Of a stretch of DNA of 64,000 bases, positions 23,272-34,609 are shown piece by piece. The stretch lies in the NCBI GenBank assembly GCA_024138025.1, contig JAMXBD010001579.1:275062-339061 (forward strand), read 5' to 3'. Both the position numbers and the translations under genes were made by a program. This DNA is from Combretum micranthum. Its lineage: Eukaryota > Streptophyta > Magnoliopsida > Myrtales > Combretaceae. The notes under the pieces are model-generated. The model saw only the letters and a program-made list of their open reading frames with translations, was not told the DNA's origin and did no database searches. Every line of letters begins with the position of its first letter. Positions within the stretch are counted from its first letter, which is position 1.

Positions 23272-23357
23272 CTATTGGCTTGGCCCTTGGCCTGAGAGAA
23301 CCACTTCTTTGAGTGTATGAAGCATAGCTTCACTCCCATAGCTCTCACAGATCTTAG
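23272..23357 (-). other. Possible terminal exon of an unidentified minus-strand gene (unit 1)
   Basis: On the minus strand an acceptor-like TTAAAACAG is followed by an open stretch AKICESYGSEAML and then HTLKEVVLSGQGPSQ and a stop. The same reading exists in unit 2 with two residue changes (E to P, T to A) and no indels, unlike the flanking DNA, which has indels. I could not identify the protein or upstream exons, so it may be a gene relic cut by the MITE at 23535. Confidence 0.25.
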
Positions 23358-23534
23358 CTGTTTTAACTTTAATTGATTCATGATTTATAATCTAATAGAA
23401 ACTAAATAGTATAAAATCTGACATGATTTAGCATAAAGAGGGTTGCAGTTCACCGTTCATTTGCAGTCACCGATGGAAGGATACTTTTAGCATTATGAGG
23501 CATTTTTAACAGAAACAAAGGAGGACTTCAACGT

Positions 23535-24585
23535 TAGGGATGCAATTGGTCGGTCATTAATGGTTTCCAACCCGTCTAAACCGATAAAAACCTCAAAGGG
23601 TTCAATCCTCTAGATAATAGGGTCGGGTTTGGACATAGTAATAAACCTTATAGGGTAATAAGTCGGGTTCGGAAACTATTAAAACCCGATGGATACCCGA
23701 CTCCTTAGTCTAAGTAAAAAAAAAAAAAATTGCAATGTAAATACATTTACTAAATGTAAATAGGGTAATAGCTAAATAAAAAAAAAAAAAAAAAAGTAAA
23801 CCCTAAATACTTTTGACTCAAACTCATTCTACCATTGCATCTCCTTTCCTTCTCCACTCTCCAGTCTTGTATTTTCACTATCTCTATCTCTATTTTTCAC
23901 TATTGGTATTATACATGTCATTGATAGTATAATATATTTACTGTCCATGTACTGGCATTTCTTTATAAAGCTAGCAATCTTTATTCGCAAGTTCTAAATT
24001 TCAAATTCATATCTATTCCTTGATGTCAGAGGGCATTTGTGTGAAGAGATGTCAAAGGGCAAGAGATTAAGGAAGAAGACATGAAGGGCTCCAAGATTTT
24101 TTTTTTTTTTTCATGTTTTTAGACTACTTAAGGATTTATAACTTGTCATTAAAATTTGGTTTAAGTCATGTACTCATGTTTGCAGAGAATTGTTATGTTT
24201 TGCATGAGAATTGTTATGCTCATTAAGATTAATGCTTCAATTTGTATGTCCTCTTGATTTATTATACAATTTGAAAAGGTTAGTAAAGAGAAGCTGAATT
24301 GTTATAATATTAGACTATTTTTTATTAGCTTAAGTCTCTAAATCTATTGAAAAAAAAAAGCCATAAGCAGGACTGATTTGGGTTGATAATCGGGCATGTG
24401 ATTGGTGCGTAATCGTTAATAGTTTAAGTAACAAAGTAGTGGCAGTTTTAGAGAAACCTTGTTAGGCGGTTTGGATAAAAGAAAAATACTACAGGGTTAT
24501 GAGATTGGTTGATATGTCATATAGTATAGCGAGTTCAGGTTTAGATTCATATGACTCGCTCGAAAATCTGACCCAGTCATCCCTA
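23535..24585. mobile_element. Non-autonomous hAT-like element (large MITE), unit 1 copy
   Basis: It begins TAGGGATGCAATTGG and ends CCCAGTCATCCCTA, so the ends are inverted repeats. The 8-bp flanks TTCAACGT (23527-23534) and TTCAACAT (24587-24594) form a target duplication with one mismatch and one extra A. An 8-bp duplication is the hAT signature. Both subterminal regions are rich in repeated CCCGA/TCGGG words. There is no ORF. The copy at 40748-41812 occupies the same position in unit 2, so insertion predates the duplication. Confidence 0.75.
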
Positions 24586-24815
24586 ATTCAACATCATGGA
24601 TACTCTTTAAAGTAAAATTTTACTCATAGGTGCTGGGTGTGGAGAGAAATAATGAAGTAAGCACATCTAAAACAGATGAAGTTGAAAACAAGAAGCAAAA
24701 TAAAGGTTTCGAATTGTGCCATCCTTGCTAATGCTTAGTGCACAAGATACCGTGAGGAATGACCACAGTTGCATTCATATAATCAAGGTAAGAGGTATGT
24801 AATACATGGGAGATC

Positions 24816-25911
24816 TCATGTTCAACAAAAAGACCTCCCCTTGTAAGAAGTGACATCAAAAGAATTTTTAAAGCCACGTATACCCAGAGACTTGCTACTG
24901 ATTCTCTGTGCAATATAATCGCTCCCCATTATGCATCACAATCAGAATTTGCCCCCTTTCTCTAAAGCCTAACACCCTTCCCAAACCTCCATGATGACGC
25001 ATATCCACAGAGAACTGTTTTATCCAAGAATGTACCACTCCATATACTCTCATGACCCATACGTAACCACACCATTTAGCATTTCTTCCATCAGCATCCC
25101 ATTTTCTTGCTCTACCAAGCAAAGATCGGTGTCCGAGTCTCGGTCTAAGCATAATCATGCACTACCAGCGATAGTCTGTTGTTTGGAAGATTAGCAACAC
25201 TTTCTGGGACCTCCATTTCACTGAAACCTCATCCCTAAGTGGAAACCACAATGGCGATTTCCTATTCTCGGAATCTCCAATCCAATGAGACTTCATTCAG
25301 GAAAGCCTGGAAGACCCTCGCCACAACATACGAACGGTGTCCGTGACGGAAGACTGAATCGGTCTCCAAGAGTTGGTGCTCAGATGGTAAATGTCACCAC
25401 AGGTGGAACTTTCACAGACCAGAGTTTATCTTAAAGTCGTATTTCTGGTCCTGTAACGAAAGCCAAACCCAGAATAACCTGTGGGAATCATCAGAACTGA
25501 AGAAACGGTAACAGGGACATGGATGTGCTTTCTGATGGAGCAGTTCCATAACACAATTTGGACATAGTTTTCAATGTAAGTAAGAAACAAGCAAACCGTT
25601 ACAAGAGGCAACGAAATGATAGACATCGTAGCCATTGTCTAAAGGAAACTCATTTCTGCTTCTTGTTGTGGTTTGAAAGTCCGAGATCTATGTGAAGAAG
25701 CTCCTCATTTTTCTCTCGGAAGGCGAGTAGTACCTTAACACAGGGATGAATCAGGACCGGTATTGTTGGTCTTGTTTCGATTCTCCACCACGAAAATGAA
25801 AGAAGGAGAAGTTACAAGGGAGCACCATTGCTTACAGACACACCTGACTTGCAACAGCTTTTCACTGGAAGTCTCACCAGGATTCCTCCAGAACTGTGAT
25901 GGAATTTCCAT
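24816..25911 (-). pseudogene. F-box protein with F-box-associated (FBA) domain, unit 1 copy, frameshifted
   Basis: The ATG is at 25911 (MEIPSQ). The F-box N-terminus is shifted by one missing base in an A-run near 25860, where the frame should read VKKLLQVRC. Downstream frames carry VCKQWCSLVTSPSFIFVVEN. The FBA C-terminus is readable as VWVMRVYGVVHSWIKQFSV then HHGGLGRVLGFRERGQ (about 24895-25080). Many one-base deletions and a short deletion near 25430 distinguish it from the unit 2 copy. The stop codon position of unit 2 reads AGA here. F-box proteins are substrate adaptors of SCF ubiquitin ligases, but this copy cannot encode a full protein as sequenced. Confidence 0.8.
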
Positions 25912-26340
25912 CGCTCCCTTGCACACCCAACTTCGAAATTCCTGCTCTGAATTATATGACTAATTCTAACTTGAGAGATCATCCCACGAAAGGAATCTCC
26001 AAACAAAAGAAAGGCTCTACACGGCCATGATAGATTTGAACACTTTCATAAGCATGCCTAGCTGGTTCCCTTTTGCTGTGTTGCTTTCAGAAAGCCATCT
26101 GAACAGCTTATCATTCCTGCTTTAGACTACCGAAAACTACATCAAGGAATGAACACTGAAATTTGCATTAAGGGCACCTTTTCACCCAGAATTCGAAAAG
26201 AAAGAAGGACGCTATCTCGTAGAGACGTGGCATTGCAGCGGCAGCTATGATGTGGAGGAAGAGAGTGGGAGGAGGGAGGAGAATCTTCAGAGATATCGAC
26301 GGCTTAATTCGGGTTTCAGCATTACTGTCATTGCAATGGC
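25912..26340 (-). other. Probable 5' leader and promoter region of the F-box gene (unit 1)
   Basis: This stretch lies upstream of the minus-strand F-box ATG and is conserved in unit 2, where it is split by a copia element and a MITE. It includes a CT-rich leader (minus strand, about 26250-26290). It also provides the undisturbed empty sites for both unit 2 insertions: CAAAC at 26000-26004, and TCAAGG at about 26142-26147. Confidence 0.45.
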
Positions 26341-26881
26341 TTTAAGACGCGAAAGACAATTTCCACGTTGACCATCAAGCATATAAATATATATATATAA
26401 TATCTTTTAAAACAATTCGAACGGACATATCTTACATATACTCACTCACATCTATACATCTACAATATATTTAATTTTTTACTTTTTATTAAAAGTTCCA
26501 GTCTAACAGAAAGAGTTGGTAACCCATGATTATTGATTTAAATTACATTTATTGATAAAATAATACATTTTCTTAAATAACTATTATAATAAACATTTTG
26601 AAAATATAATAATAAATCTTATTATATTTTTCTGTTTATTTAACTTATCACGTTGAGTGCACAATGTTGGATTCTTTAACTTGTCAATTTTCAACCGTAA
26701 TCTCATTTGATTGGCCTATTAATTTAATGAATAAAATAACTAAATAAAGATAAATCAAATAAACTAATAAAAATAAGAGTAATTATATAGACATCGTTAA
26801 AATCTTAAAAATTGCACATATATTGTGCTTTTGAAAAGTCAGCTCCCGAATTCTTCTAAACCCACTTTTTAGGAGTTTAGG
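26341..26881. other. AT-rich spacer, no gene
   Basis: This is very AT-rich DNA with a short (TA) run near 26386. It aligns with 48830-49436 of unit 2. Nothing coding was seen. Confidence 0.5.
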
Positions 26882-27402
26882 TAGGACTAAAAATGAGTAA
26901 AGTTAAGACTATATAGAGTTAAGTCGATATAGTCTCAAGTTCAAACCGATTCGAATAAAAAATTTAAAACTGAAGTCAATCGAGCTTAATTTTGAAGCTC
27001 TAAAATCAATCGATTAGGATTGATTATTCTTGTAAAAATTAATTAAATTAAAAATAAGTTGGAATTAGGAATAGAAATATGGTTTTTAGTTAACTTATCT
27101 TAAAATATAAAAAAGATCATTAGATATAAAGGAAAAAAAGGGAATGAAAATGGCTTTAAAAGGGGAAAACACAAGTTTTTTTTTTAATATAAAACATAAA
27201 AAGTTTGAATAACTCGCATGCTAATCGAATCAAAATATTTTAAAACTCAAACTTGAAGTCAATAGCCACTTGATAACTCAAGCTCGACACATAACTCGAG
27301 TCACGACTGACACAAATGCAGCTGAGTCAAATTAAGCTATTGCCGAGTGAATTTGAGTAGCAACAAGTAAACCCACAATAAGCTCAACTCATTTACAACC
27401 CT
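26882..27402. mobile_element. MITE candidate, unit 1 copy
   Basis: The ends TAGGACTAAAAATGAG and CTCATTTACAACCCTA are imperfect inverted repeats (about 12 of 16 positions). The interior is rich in repeated GAGCTCGA/TCGAGCTT-like words. Such elements are widespread non-autonomous hAT-type MITEs in plants. The copy at 49437-49961 has the same position in unit 2. No clear target duplication was found. Confidence 0.5.
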
Positions 27403-27729
27403 AGTTTAATGCTACTATTTAAAAATTAAGGTATCCATAGTTTATCATAAATAATAAATCTAGATTTTAGGAAGTGTAGGTGTTGACTTTTTAAAATTAT
27501 AGGGTTGTATAATTTTAAAAAAATTTAGTGTTGCAAGTGTAATTTATATAGAAAAATTATTTAGAAAATATAAATTGCAGAAAAGGAAACGAAAAAAAGA
27601 TGAAATAAGAAATTGATTACAAATCAAAATATCAAAAATTCAATGGAAAAGATTAGCATGAAGTTAAAAAATTTTAATAATCTAAATCTATCAATGATGT
27701 TTTCTAACACCATTCTCTCACTAATAAAT

Positions 27730-27767
<38 letters not shown>

Positions 27768-28994
27768 TTGCTTTGTCTATAAAAAACAAAATTATGTGTA
27801 AAAAGTGATATGATTTTTACATGGAAAAAAATTGATTTTGGTTTATTTTTAAAGTTCATTTAAGGTATTAAATTTGAATTAATTTTCAATTAAGTTTCTA
27901 GCTTTTGTTAATGGTAAAAATAATACCTATTTAACTCACTTGCAAAACATAATACCTCTTTTAACTATGTGAATGTTGATATGTTAAATGAATAATCTCC
28001 AAACTTGATTTCTTTTTTTAACCACCTAAAACGTTGATACCTTAAAGGAACTTACTCTAAAATGTTGATACCTTTCTAGGTGATTTACTCTAAATTTAAC
28101 CAACATGCCTATCATTATAGAGAAATGGAATCCTGGATGAGACCTTGAAGAGATGATAAAAATAAGTCGCAATCTTTCTGGTGTGGAGTTAGTGATGTGC
28201 AAGGGAAAATTCCATGGTTTTATCACATTTTTTAGCAAGACTAATGTCGTCAGCTATTTAACGACTTAGATTCATAACTAACTGTAATTACACTACTAAA
28301 ATACTTAATATATTAATTATTATAATTATTTTAATGGTCAAATAATTGATCGAATGGTTTGTTACCAGTATCGTAGAAGTTCTTGCATTATCGGTCTAGT
28401 CGCAAAGTACATCTTATTGGGTGTTATGCATCTAAGGGAGAGAGAAAAAGATTGTAGGAGTTGTATAAGTGGAATCTAAAAATCAAAACTATAAAACAAA
28501 TGGTGGATGATAGAAGATGGAAGGGAGGTTGGCCACCGATGTTAAGCTTTGTTAGGGCATTTAGAGTTTAAAAATAAATCATTTTTCTAGTTATTTTTTG
28601 TTTTTATTGTTAAGCTTTGTTAAGCCAAGAAAATGAACGATAAGGACAAATATAGTAGCAACCTTCTATACCTAGATTGAATAACCTTATGCAAAACTTG
28701 ATTTGAGTTATTAATATTCAAAAGCAAAAATTCTTGGAAAAACTCTAATTATTTTGCTAATGAATCTATGGCTATAATTGCTTCTTTATTTATATGATTT
28801 AATGGAACTACAAACTTCAAAATTTGCTCAAAGTGAAATTAACTTGGTGAGCAAGCCCTAAAAGTAAGAACTATTTTGTAACCAATGACAACAATTTGAG
28901 AATTTAATTTACTTCTAGCTCAATTACGTATTTCTTGCTTAGCTCTTTTATCAAATTAGATAGCTAATAACTATACTTTATTTTACTAATATTC
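27403..28994. other. AT-rich spacer with (CT)n microsatellite
   Basis: A perfect (CT)17 run occupies 27731-27764. The remainder is AT-rich and aligns with 49962-51571 of unit 2. There are no convincing ORFs or RNA genes. Confidence 0.6.
27731..27764. repeat. (CT)n microsatellite
   Basis: There are seventeen CT dinucleotides. The unit 2 counterpart at 50302-50329 has fourteen, so repeat number has changed since the duplication. Confidence 0.95.
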
Positions 28995-31152
28995 TGTAAT
29001 ACCCTCCAAATATAGATGGTGGAATTCTAATAACAAAGGTGCCTTTTCTATGTAATGGCTTGGAGTTTGTCAGAACTCCAAAGTTAAGCATGCTCTGAGC
29101 AGAGTAATCCCAAGATGGGTGACCCCTAGGAAGCATTGACACCAAAAGGATAAAACCGTGCTGTGTGATCAAAGCGGACAATACTGTCACGCCCCGCCCC
29201 CGCAGGTGGCGGCAACGTGATGCCAGGGCAGACAACCACCGCTGGCCCCCTAGTGGTAATGGCCAACACCACCATTGCATCATGGTGGCCCCAACCAACG
29301 CATGCCCAAAGGTACCACGGCACTATAGGTATTGTTACCCTTAGGCAGAGTTGAATCCAGTCTGCAGACTCTAGGATTCGAACCCCAGACCTAAGGCTTT
29401 TGCCTGCCCCAAAGGCAGCACCTTTCACCAGTTGAGCTGCAGATCAACTGGTGAAAGGTGCTGCCTTTGGGGCAGGCAAAAGCCTTAGGTGGGGTTCGAA
29501 TCCTAGAGTCTGCAGACTGGATTCAACTCTGCCTAAGGGTAACAATACCTATAGTGCCCGTGGTACCCTTTGGGCATGCGTTGGTTGGGGCCACCATGAT
29601 GCAATGGTGGTGTTGGCCATTACCACTAGGGGGCCAGCGGTGGTTGTCTGCCCTGGCATCACGTTGCCGCCACCTGCGGGGGCGGGGCGTGACATAAAAA
29701 GGCGCCTTTTTATGTCACGCCCCCCCCCCCGCAGGTGGCGGCAACGTGATGCCAGGGCAGACAACCACCGCTGGCCCCCTAGTGGTAATGGCCAACACCA
29801 CCATTGCATCATGGTGGCCCCAACCAACGCATGCCCAAAGGGTACCACGGGCACTATAGGTATTGTTACCCTTAGGCAGAGTTGAATCCAGTCTGCAGAC
29901 TCTAGATTCGAACCCCAGACCTAAGGCTTTTGCCTGCCCCAAAGGCAGCACCCTTTTTATGTCACGCCCCGCCCCCGCAGTGGCGGCAACGTGATGCCAG
30001 GGCAGGCAAACCCACCTCAGGCCCCCTAGTGGTAATGGCCAACACCACCATTGCATCATGGTGGCCCCAACCAACGCATGCCCAAAGGGTACCACGGGCA
30101 CTATAGGTATTGTTACCCTTAGGCAGAGTTGAATCCAGTCTGCAGACTCTAGGATTCGAACCCCAGACCTAAGGCTTTTGCCTGCCCCAAAGGCAGCACC
30201 TTTCACACAGTTGAGGTGAAAGGTGCTGCCTTTGGGGCAGGCAAAAGCCTTAGTCTGGGTTCGAATCCTAGAGTCTGCAGACTGGATTCAACTCGCCTAA
30301 GGGTAACAATACCTATAGTGCCCGTGGTACCCTTTGGGCAGCGTTGGTTGGGGCCACCATGATGCAATGGTGGTGTTGGCCATTACCACTAGGGGCCAGC
30401 TGGTTGTCTGCCCTGGCATCACGTTGCCGCCACCTGCGGGGCGGGGCGTGACATAAAAAGGCGCCTTTTTATGTCACGCCCCGCCCCCCAGGTGGCGGCA
30501 ACGTGATGCCAGGGCAACAACCACCGCTGGCCCCCTAGTGTAATGGCCAACACCACCATTGCATCATGGTGGCCCCAACCAACGCATGCCCAAAGGGTAC
30601 CACGGGCACTATAGGTATTGTTACCCTTAGGCAGAGTTGAATCCAGTCTGCAACTCTAGGATTCGAACCCCAGACCTAAGGCTTTTGCCTGCCCAAAGGC
30701 AGCACCTTTCACCAGTTGATCTGCAGCTCAACTGGTGAAAGGTGCTGCCTTTGGGGCAGGCAAAAGCCTTAGGTCTGGGGTTCGAATCCTAGAGTCTGCA
30801 GACTGGATTCAACTCTGCCTAAGGGTAACAATACCTATAGTGCCCGTGGTACCCTTTGGCATGCGTTGGTTGGGGCCACCATGATGCAATGGTGGTGTTG
30901 CCATTACCACTAGGGGCCAGCGGTGGTTGTCTGCCCTGGCATCACGTTGCCGCCACCTGCGGGGGCGGGGCGTGACAAATACCTTGGTGGGTAAAGTTCC
31001 GAGTCGTTACACAGTACCTCCGTATCCTGGTTGTACCTGGGGGTGCGCCAAGAGGACTAGTGTACCTAGCATCACGGTCCCTACCCAGGGGACCTAAGGG
31101 CTTAAGAGTGCTTCGTCCACTGCGGTGGAGCCTGAGGTAGCAGGTCGTGACA
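28995..31152 (+). mobile_element. 5S-rRNA-derived solo LTR (Cassandra-like TRIM), unit 1, split by a later insertion
   Basis: It starts TGTAATACCC and ends GGTCGTGACA, about 365 bases once the inserted array (29185-30977) and one AATAC are removed. The interior matches the 5S rRNA internal promoter: an A-box AAGTTAAGCATGCT at 29081-29094 and a C-box AGATGGGTGACC at 29113-29124, embedded in the 5S-like context CAGAACTCC. Cassandra TRIM elements are known to carry 5S promoters in their LTRs. I see only one LTR here. No poly(A) or tRNA-like tail is present, which argues against a 5S-type SINE. The flanking target duplication is not clear. Confidence 0.75.
29185..30977. repeat. GC-rich array of seven inverted ~255-bp units with tRNA-like promoter boxes
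   Basis: There are seven copies of one unit: 29185-29439 (-), 29440-29703 (+), 29704-29951 (-), 29952-30211 (-), 30212-30462 (+), 30463-30723 (-), 30724-30977 (+). Head-to-head centres are CTGCAG palindromes (29437, 30721) or a degraded form (30211). Tail-to-tail centres are GGCGCC within A5/T5 (29701, 30460). Each plus unit holds an A-box-like GCTCAACTGGTG (complete in the last unit) and a perfect B-box GGTTCGAATCC (29493, 30258, 30779) about 43 bases apart, as in tRNA genes. The array runs from TGTCACGCCCC to GGGGCGTGACA and is flanked by perfect 5-bp duplications AATAC (29180-29184, 30978-30982). The sister unit has the empty site at 51761-51765. The long ORFs here are artefacts of the palindromes. 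Confidence 0.85.
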
Positions 31153-33573
31153 CTTTCCCTTCAAATTCAAAAATTTTGGTCAAAAAAATTTGTTTAATGT
31201 TGTTCTAAGCCTAACAATTAGTATCCCTTAAATCATTTAGCTCTATAGCTTCCTGTAGAGATGGAGAAGGAATTGTAATAGTACATAAAATATCTCACCT
31301 CACGTTAACGATACCACTAATCATTTCCACTATTGTATGGTTTTTAGTTAAATCTCTAGCATCCAGAATTCTAATTCAAATAATTGAACATGAAGAGGAG
31401 CTTCTCCATGAAGAATGATATTGCTACTTGCCTCCCATATTTACTTGCCATATGAGCTAAAAAAAAGAACTTCATCATCGAAACCTCCATCGTATTATAT
31501 AGTCAATGGCTCCATATAAATTGGTTAAATATGGCTTCAACCATCAAAATAACCTCTTTATGATAATATATAGCATGAATCAATTAATCACACTGACTAC
31601 ATATCATAAACTTAAACAAGACCAATCTAGTAGATGGTGTTTAAAAAATGATAATTCCAAACATGAATTGGTTGAATATGGCTTCAACCATCGAAATGAC
31701 CTTTTTACAAGAATGAATAGCATAAATCAATTAATCACACTAACCACATAGCACAAACTTAATCAACACCAATCTAGTAGGTGGTGTTTAAAAAGTGATA
31801 ATTCCAATCATGAAGATGGTAGAGAGTTTTGCTATTGGTTCATTCTACCCTCAAATGAAGGCCTACAAACATAGAGTATATGTAAAGCCATGTCGACATA
31901 AAGGATAGTAATAATCTTCTAAAATTCAATAATGCAATAAAAAGCTTGTACTTTTTGAGATTGGGATATCTTTTGAGATAACAAAACCGTTGGTCTTTGT
32001 TAAAATTTTCACCAAAAACTTTGTGATATGTCATGCTCCAAGTCTAAGATTATGATCACACTACCATGTACCCATATCGCAATACAAATATACGAAGTTC
32101 ATAACATACTAAAAAACCACAAAATGCCAAATCATATTGAGTCCTCTAGACCTCACAACATTGTCTTTTGCTAACAAAATCACTCATAATTATATATCCT
32201 AATAAATTCAATTGCATAATTTTATATTTAAACTACCTAAGAGTGAATCTTTTTTATTATGCTATCACTAATTCCGTTTACATGTTTAGTCATCGCAACA
32301 GAGATTCCTTTATTGTAACACATGAAGAACATATCTTTATATAGTGCATCTCACACTACATGTGATTTTAAAGAAGTAACATGAAAGTATGAATAACAAT
32401 GACTAAAAGCAGAAGATAGGAAGAGGAGAAGAAAATCTTAGGGATCTCTAATGCACGTGTGATCGAAGGAAGAGTTATATAACATCAACCCCACAATTCC
32501 TAAAAGAAGGCAAGTCACATGCATACGGTGCATCTGACACTACATGTGATTTTAAAGAAGTAATATGAAAGTATAAATAAGGGATAACTAAAAGTGGAAA
32601 ACAAGAAGGAAGAGAAGGCAATCTTAGGGATCTCTTATGCATGTGTGATTGGAGAGAGAATTATATAACATCAACCCCACAGTTTCTGAAAAAAGTCAAG
32701 ATTTTTGTCATTTCAAGTTTTGTTTGATATTTTGAGGTTGCAAACTGACAACATAACAACTTTCTACTAATGTCTAAATTGTGTCAAATAAGGAGAACCC
32801 TTGAAGTACCCATAGAGTTTAATTGTTTAACCGTTAACAATGTCTTTCTAATGATGTAAAAAATTAACAATTAAAGTGATGTCTTGAATTATCAATGTTG
32901 CAAACCCTGCTATGAAGAGTTGTTAATTTTGGATTTTAGCCTTAATTTTTAAAAAAATTCTATGATCCCCTAATTAATTTTGATGAAACCAATCCTATTA
33001 TCATCAAACGGCTCACATTATATCCAATTATGAATCAATAAAAAAGTTTTTATTCCAATTACTATTTTAATAATTAGATAGTTGACTGAATGATTTCCTA
33101 GCTCAATAAAGTTTTTAGTGCTTTTTGAATACCTTTCCTATTAATGCTGTATGCTCATGCGGCACAATGCCGTGGAGTTATTTCAACGCCCCAATTCTAT
33201 CGGCCATGCCAACTAATACTAATACTATTATTATCTTTGTGACTGGGCTTTTATTGCGGCATTAAAATAGGGCTCGACCCACTGATGGCGGCAGCTTCAC
33301 TGGAATTATTGAAACTTAGCTTTATGGACCGGGCTTGCAGGAATTGCAAAAATGTGTACCCTTTATGCTTCTCTGTGCACTTCTCTTCGTCTTTTTCCCT
33401 TCATTGTAGCTTCCCTATAAACCGTAGATAACAACTAACAAGTAAGGTCTATCTTGTCCAGTGCTTGTCACTGTCTCAGCCGAGTTACACCTATAAGCGT
33501 CCATGTTACTGTGACAGGTGGCCGTAATTGCATTCCTAAAGACCGTAGTCAGGAATTCATAAACAGACCATTA
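31153..33573. other. AT-rich spacer, no gene
   Basis: It aligns with 51936-54368 of unit 2 at high identity. It contains a 147-bp tandem duplication (31521-31814). A TATA-like CTATAAACC lies near 33414-33422 but no ORF follows it. Short ORFs here are not supported. Confidence 0.5.
31521..31814. repeat. Two tandem copies of a 147-bp segment
   Basis: TTGGTTAAATATGGCTTCAA at 31521 recurs at 31668 with a few changes, and similarity continues to 31814. The same pair is present in unit 2 at 52304-52597, so it predates the segmental duplication. Confidence 0.8.
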
Positions 33574-33581
33574 ACTCTTGT

Positions 33582-34601
33582 TAGACATTATCACGGGACG
33601 GTTTCGAATCGCAAATTGTCTCGAACCGTCACCAGTGGTTCCTGATCCGGGAACCGCTCAGTCGGGGATGGTTCCGAACCGTCCAAGGACCTGCCGGAAC
33701 CGGCGGATCCAAGCGATTAGACGTGGCGGAACCGGCGGTTCCAACCGTGTCCGAAACCACTATTCCAGATCCGGAACCGATGATTCCAACTCGCCAATTA
33801 TTAGAATTTAAAAAAAAAAGTAAGAAGATTAAAATAATGATTTGGGTGGAAGTGATAAGTATAATTATAAAAGATAAAACTAAAATGATGATGATGTTAT
33901 GACGATGGAATGATTATCCTATGTCAATTTATCGCACATGTCAAGTGTCAACCAATATGCTAGCGGACGCATCACGCAATATGTGCCAAAATTTAAAAAA
34001 AAAAAAAAAAATTGGAGAAAACACTACAATTTATCCTAAAAATAGAAGGAGTTACTACGGAAAAGATAGGAGAGAGATGAAAGAGTAAAAAAAGGAGAAG
34101 ATGAGGTGTAAGATAACCGTTATAAATACTAAAAAAAAAGATAAATAATTACCATATTATGTATTTTAATTTTTTATATCAAATTTTGGCTTAATAATAG
34201 TAATAGATAAATGAGAAAAAAAATATTTTAAAAAAAAAAATTATCATATCTCCTACTATCCATTAAGACGTTAAAAAAAAAAGACATATATATATGCATA
34301 TAATTAAAGTATTATGAAGATTATGGTTTTTTTTTTCCTTTTAGTTTAAGATTTAATAAATATTATAGTCATTATATCTGAATCTATTATATAAGAAGGG
34401 AGGAGAAGGGTTTGTTTACTTCATTTTTCCAAAAAAAAAAAAAAAAAAACGGTTCACGTGGAACCGGAACCGCCAGAACCGGCGGTTTCTTGGAACAGTG
34501 AACCGCCCCGGCTCTGACGGTTCCGGTTCCACGAAATATGGACCCGTGAACCGGTGGTTCCGGTTTGGGTCCGGAACCGACCCGAACCGTGCTGATGTCT
34601 A
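33582..34601. mobile_element. Non-autonomous hAT-like element, unit 1 only
   Basis: The ends TAGACATTATCACGG and CCGTGCTGATGTCTA are inverted repeats. The 8-bp flanks ACTCTTGT (33574-33581) and ACTTTTGT (34602-34609) are a target duplication with one mismatch. Unit 2 has a single ACTCTTGT at 54369-54376 and no insert. Both ends carry many GGAACCGG/CCGGTTCC words over about 200 bases, resembling clustered transposase sites. The centre is AT-rich with poly(A) and poly(T) runs. No transposase ORF is present. Confidence 0.87.
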
Positions 34602-34609
34602 ACTTTTGT

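Noticed and set aside
27731..27764. Regulatory GA/CT element
   Set aside because: It is a plain microsatellite that differs in length between the units and lies far from any gene start.
28995..29184. A genuine 5S rRNA gene
   Set aside because: Only the internal promoter region matches. The 5' and 3' ends of 5S RNA are not present, and the segment sits within a TG...CA sequence in both units.
29126..30206. Long ORFs of 100-163 residues in the GC-rich array
   Set aside because: They repeat the same peptide in both strands because the array is palindromic. There is no family resemblance and no promoter or splice context.
30724..30800. A functional tRNA gene
   Set aside because: The A and B boxes are present but the acceptor and T stems do not pair properly, and no clear anticodon arm is visible.
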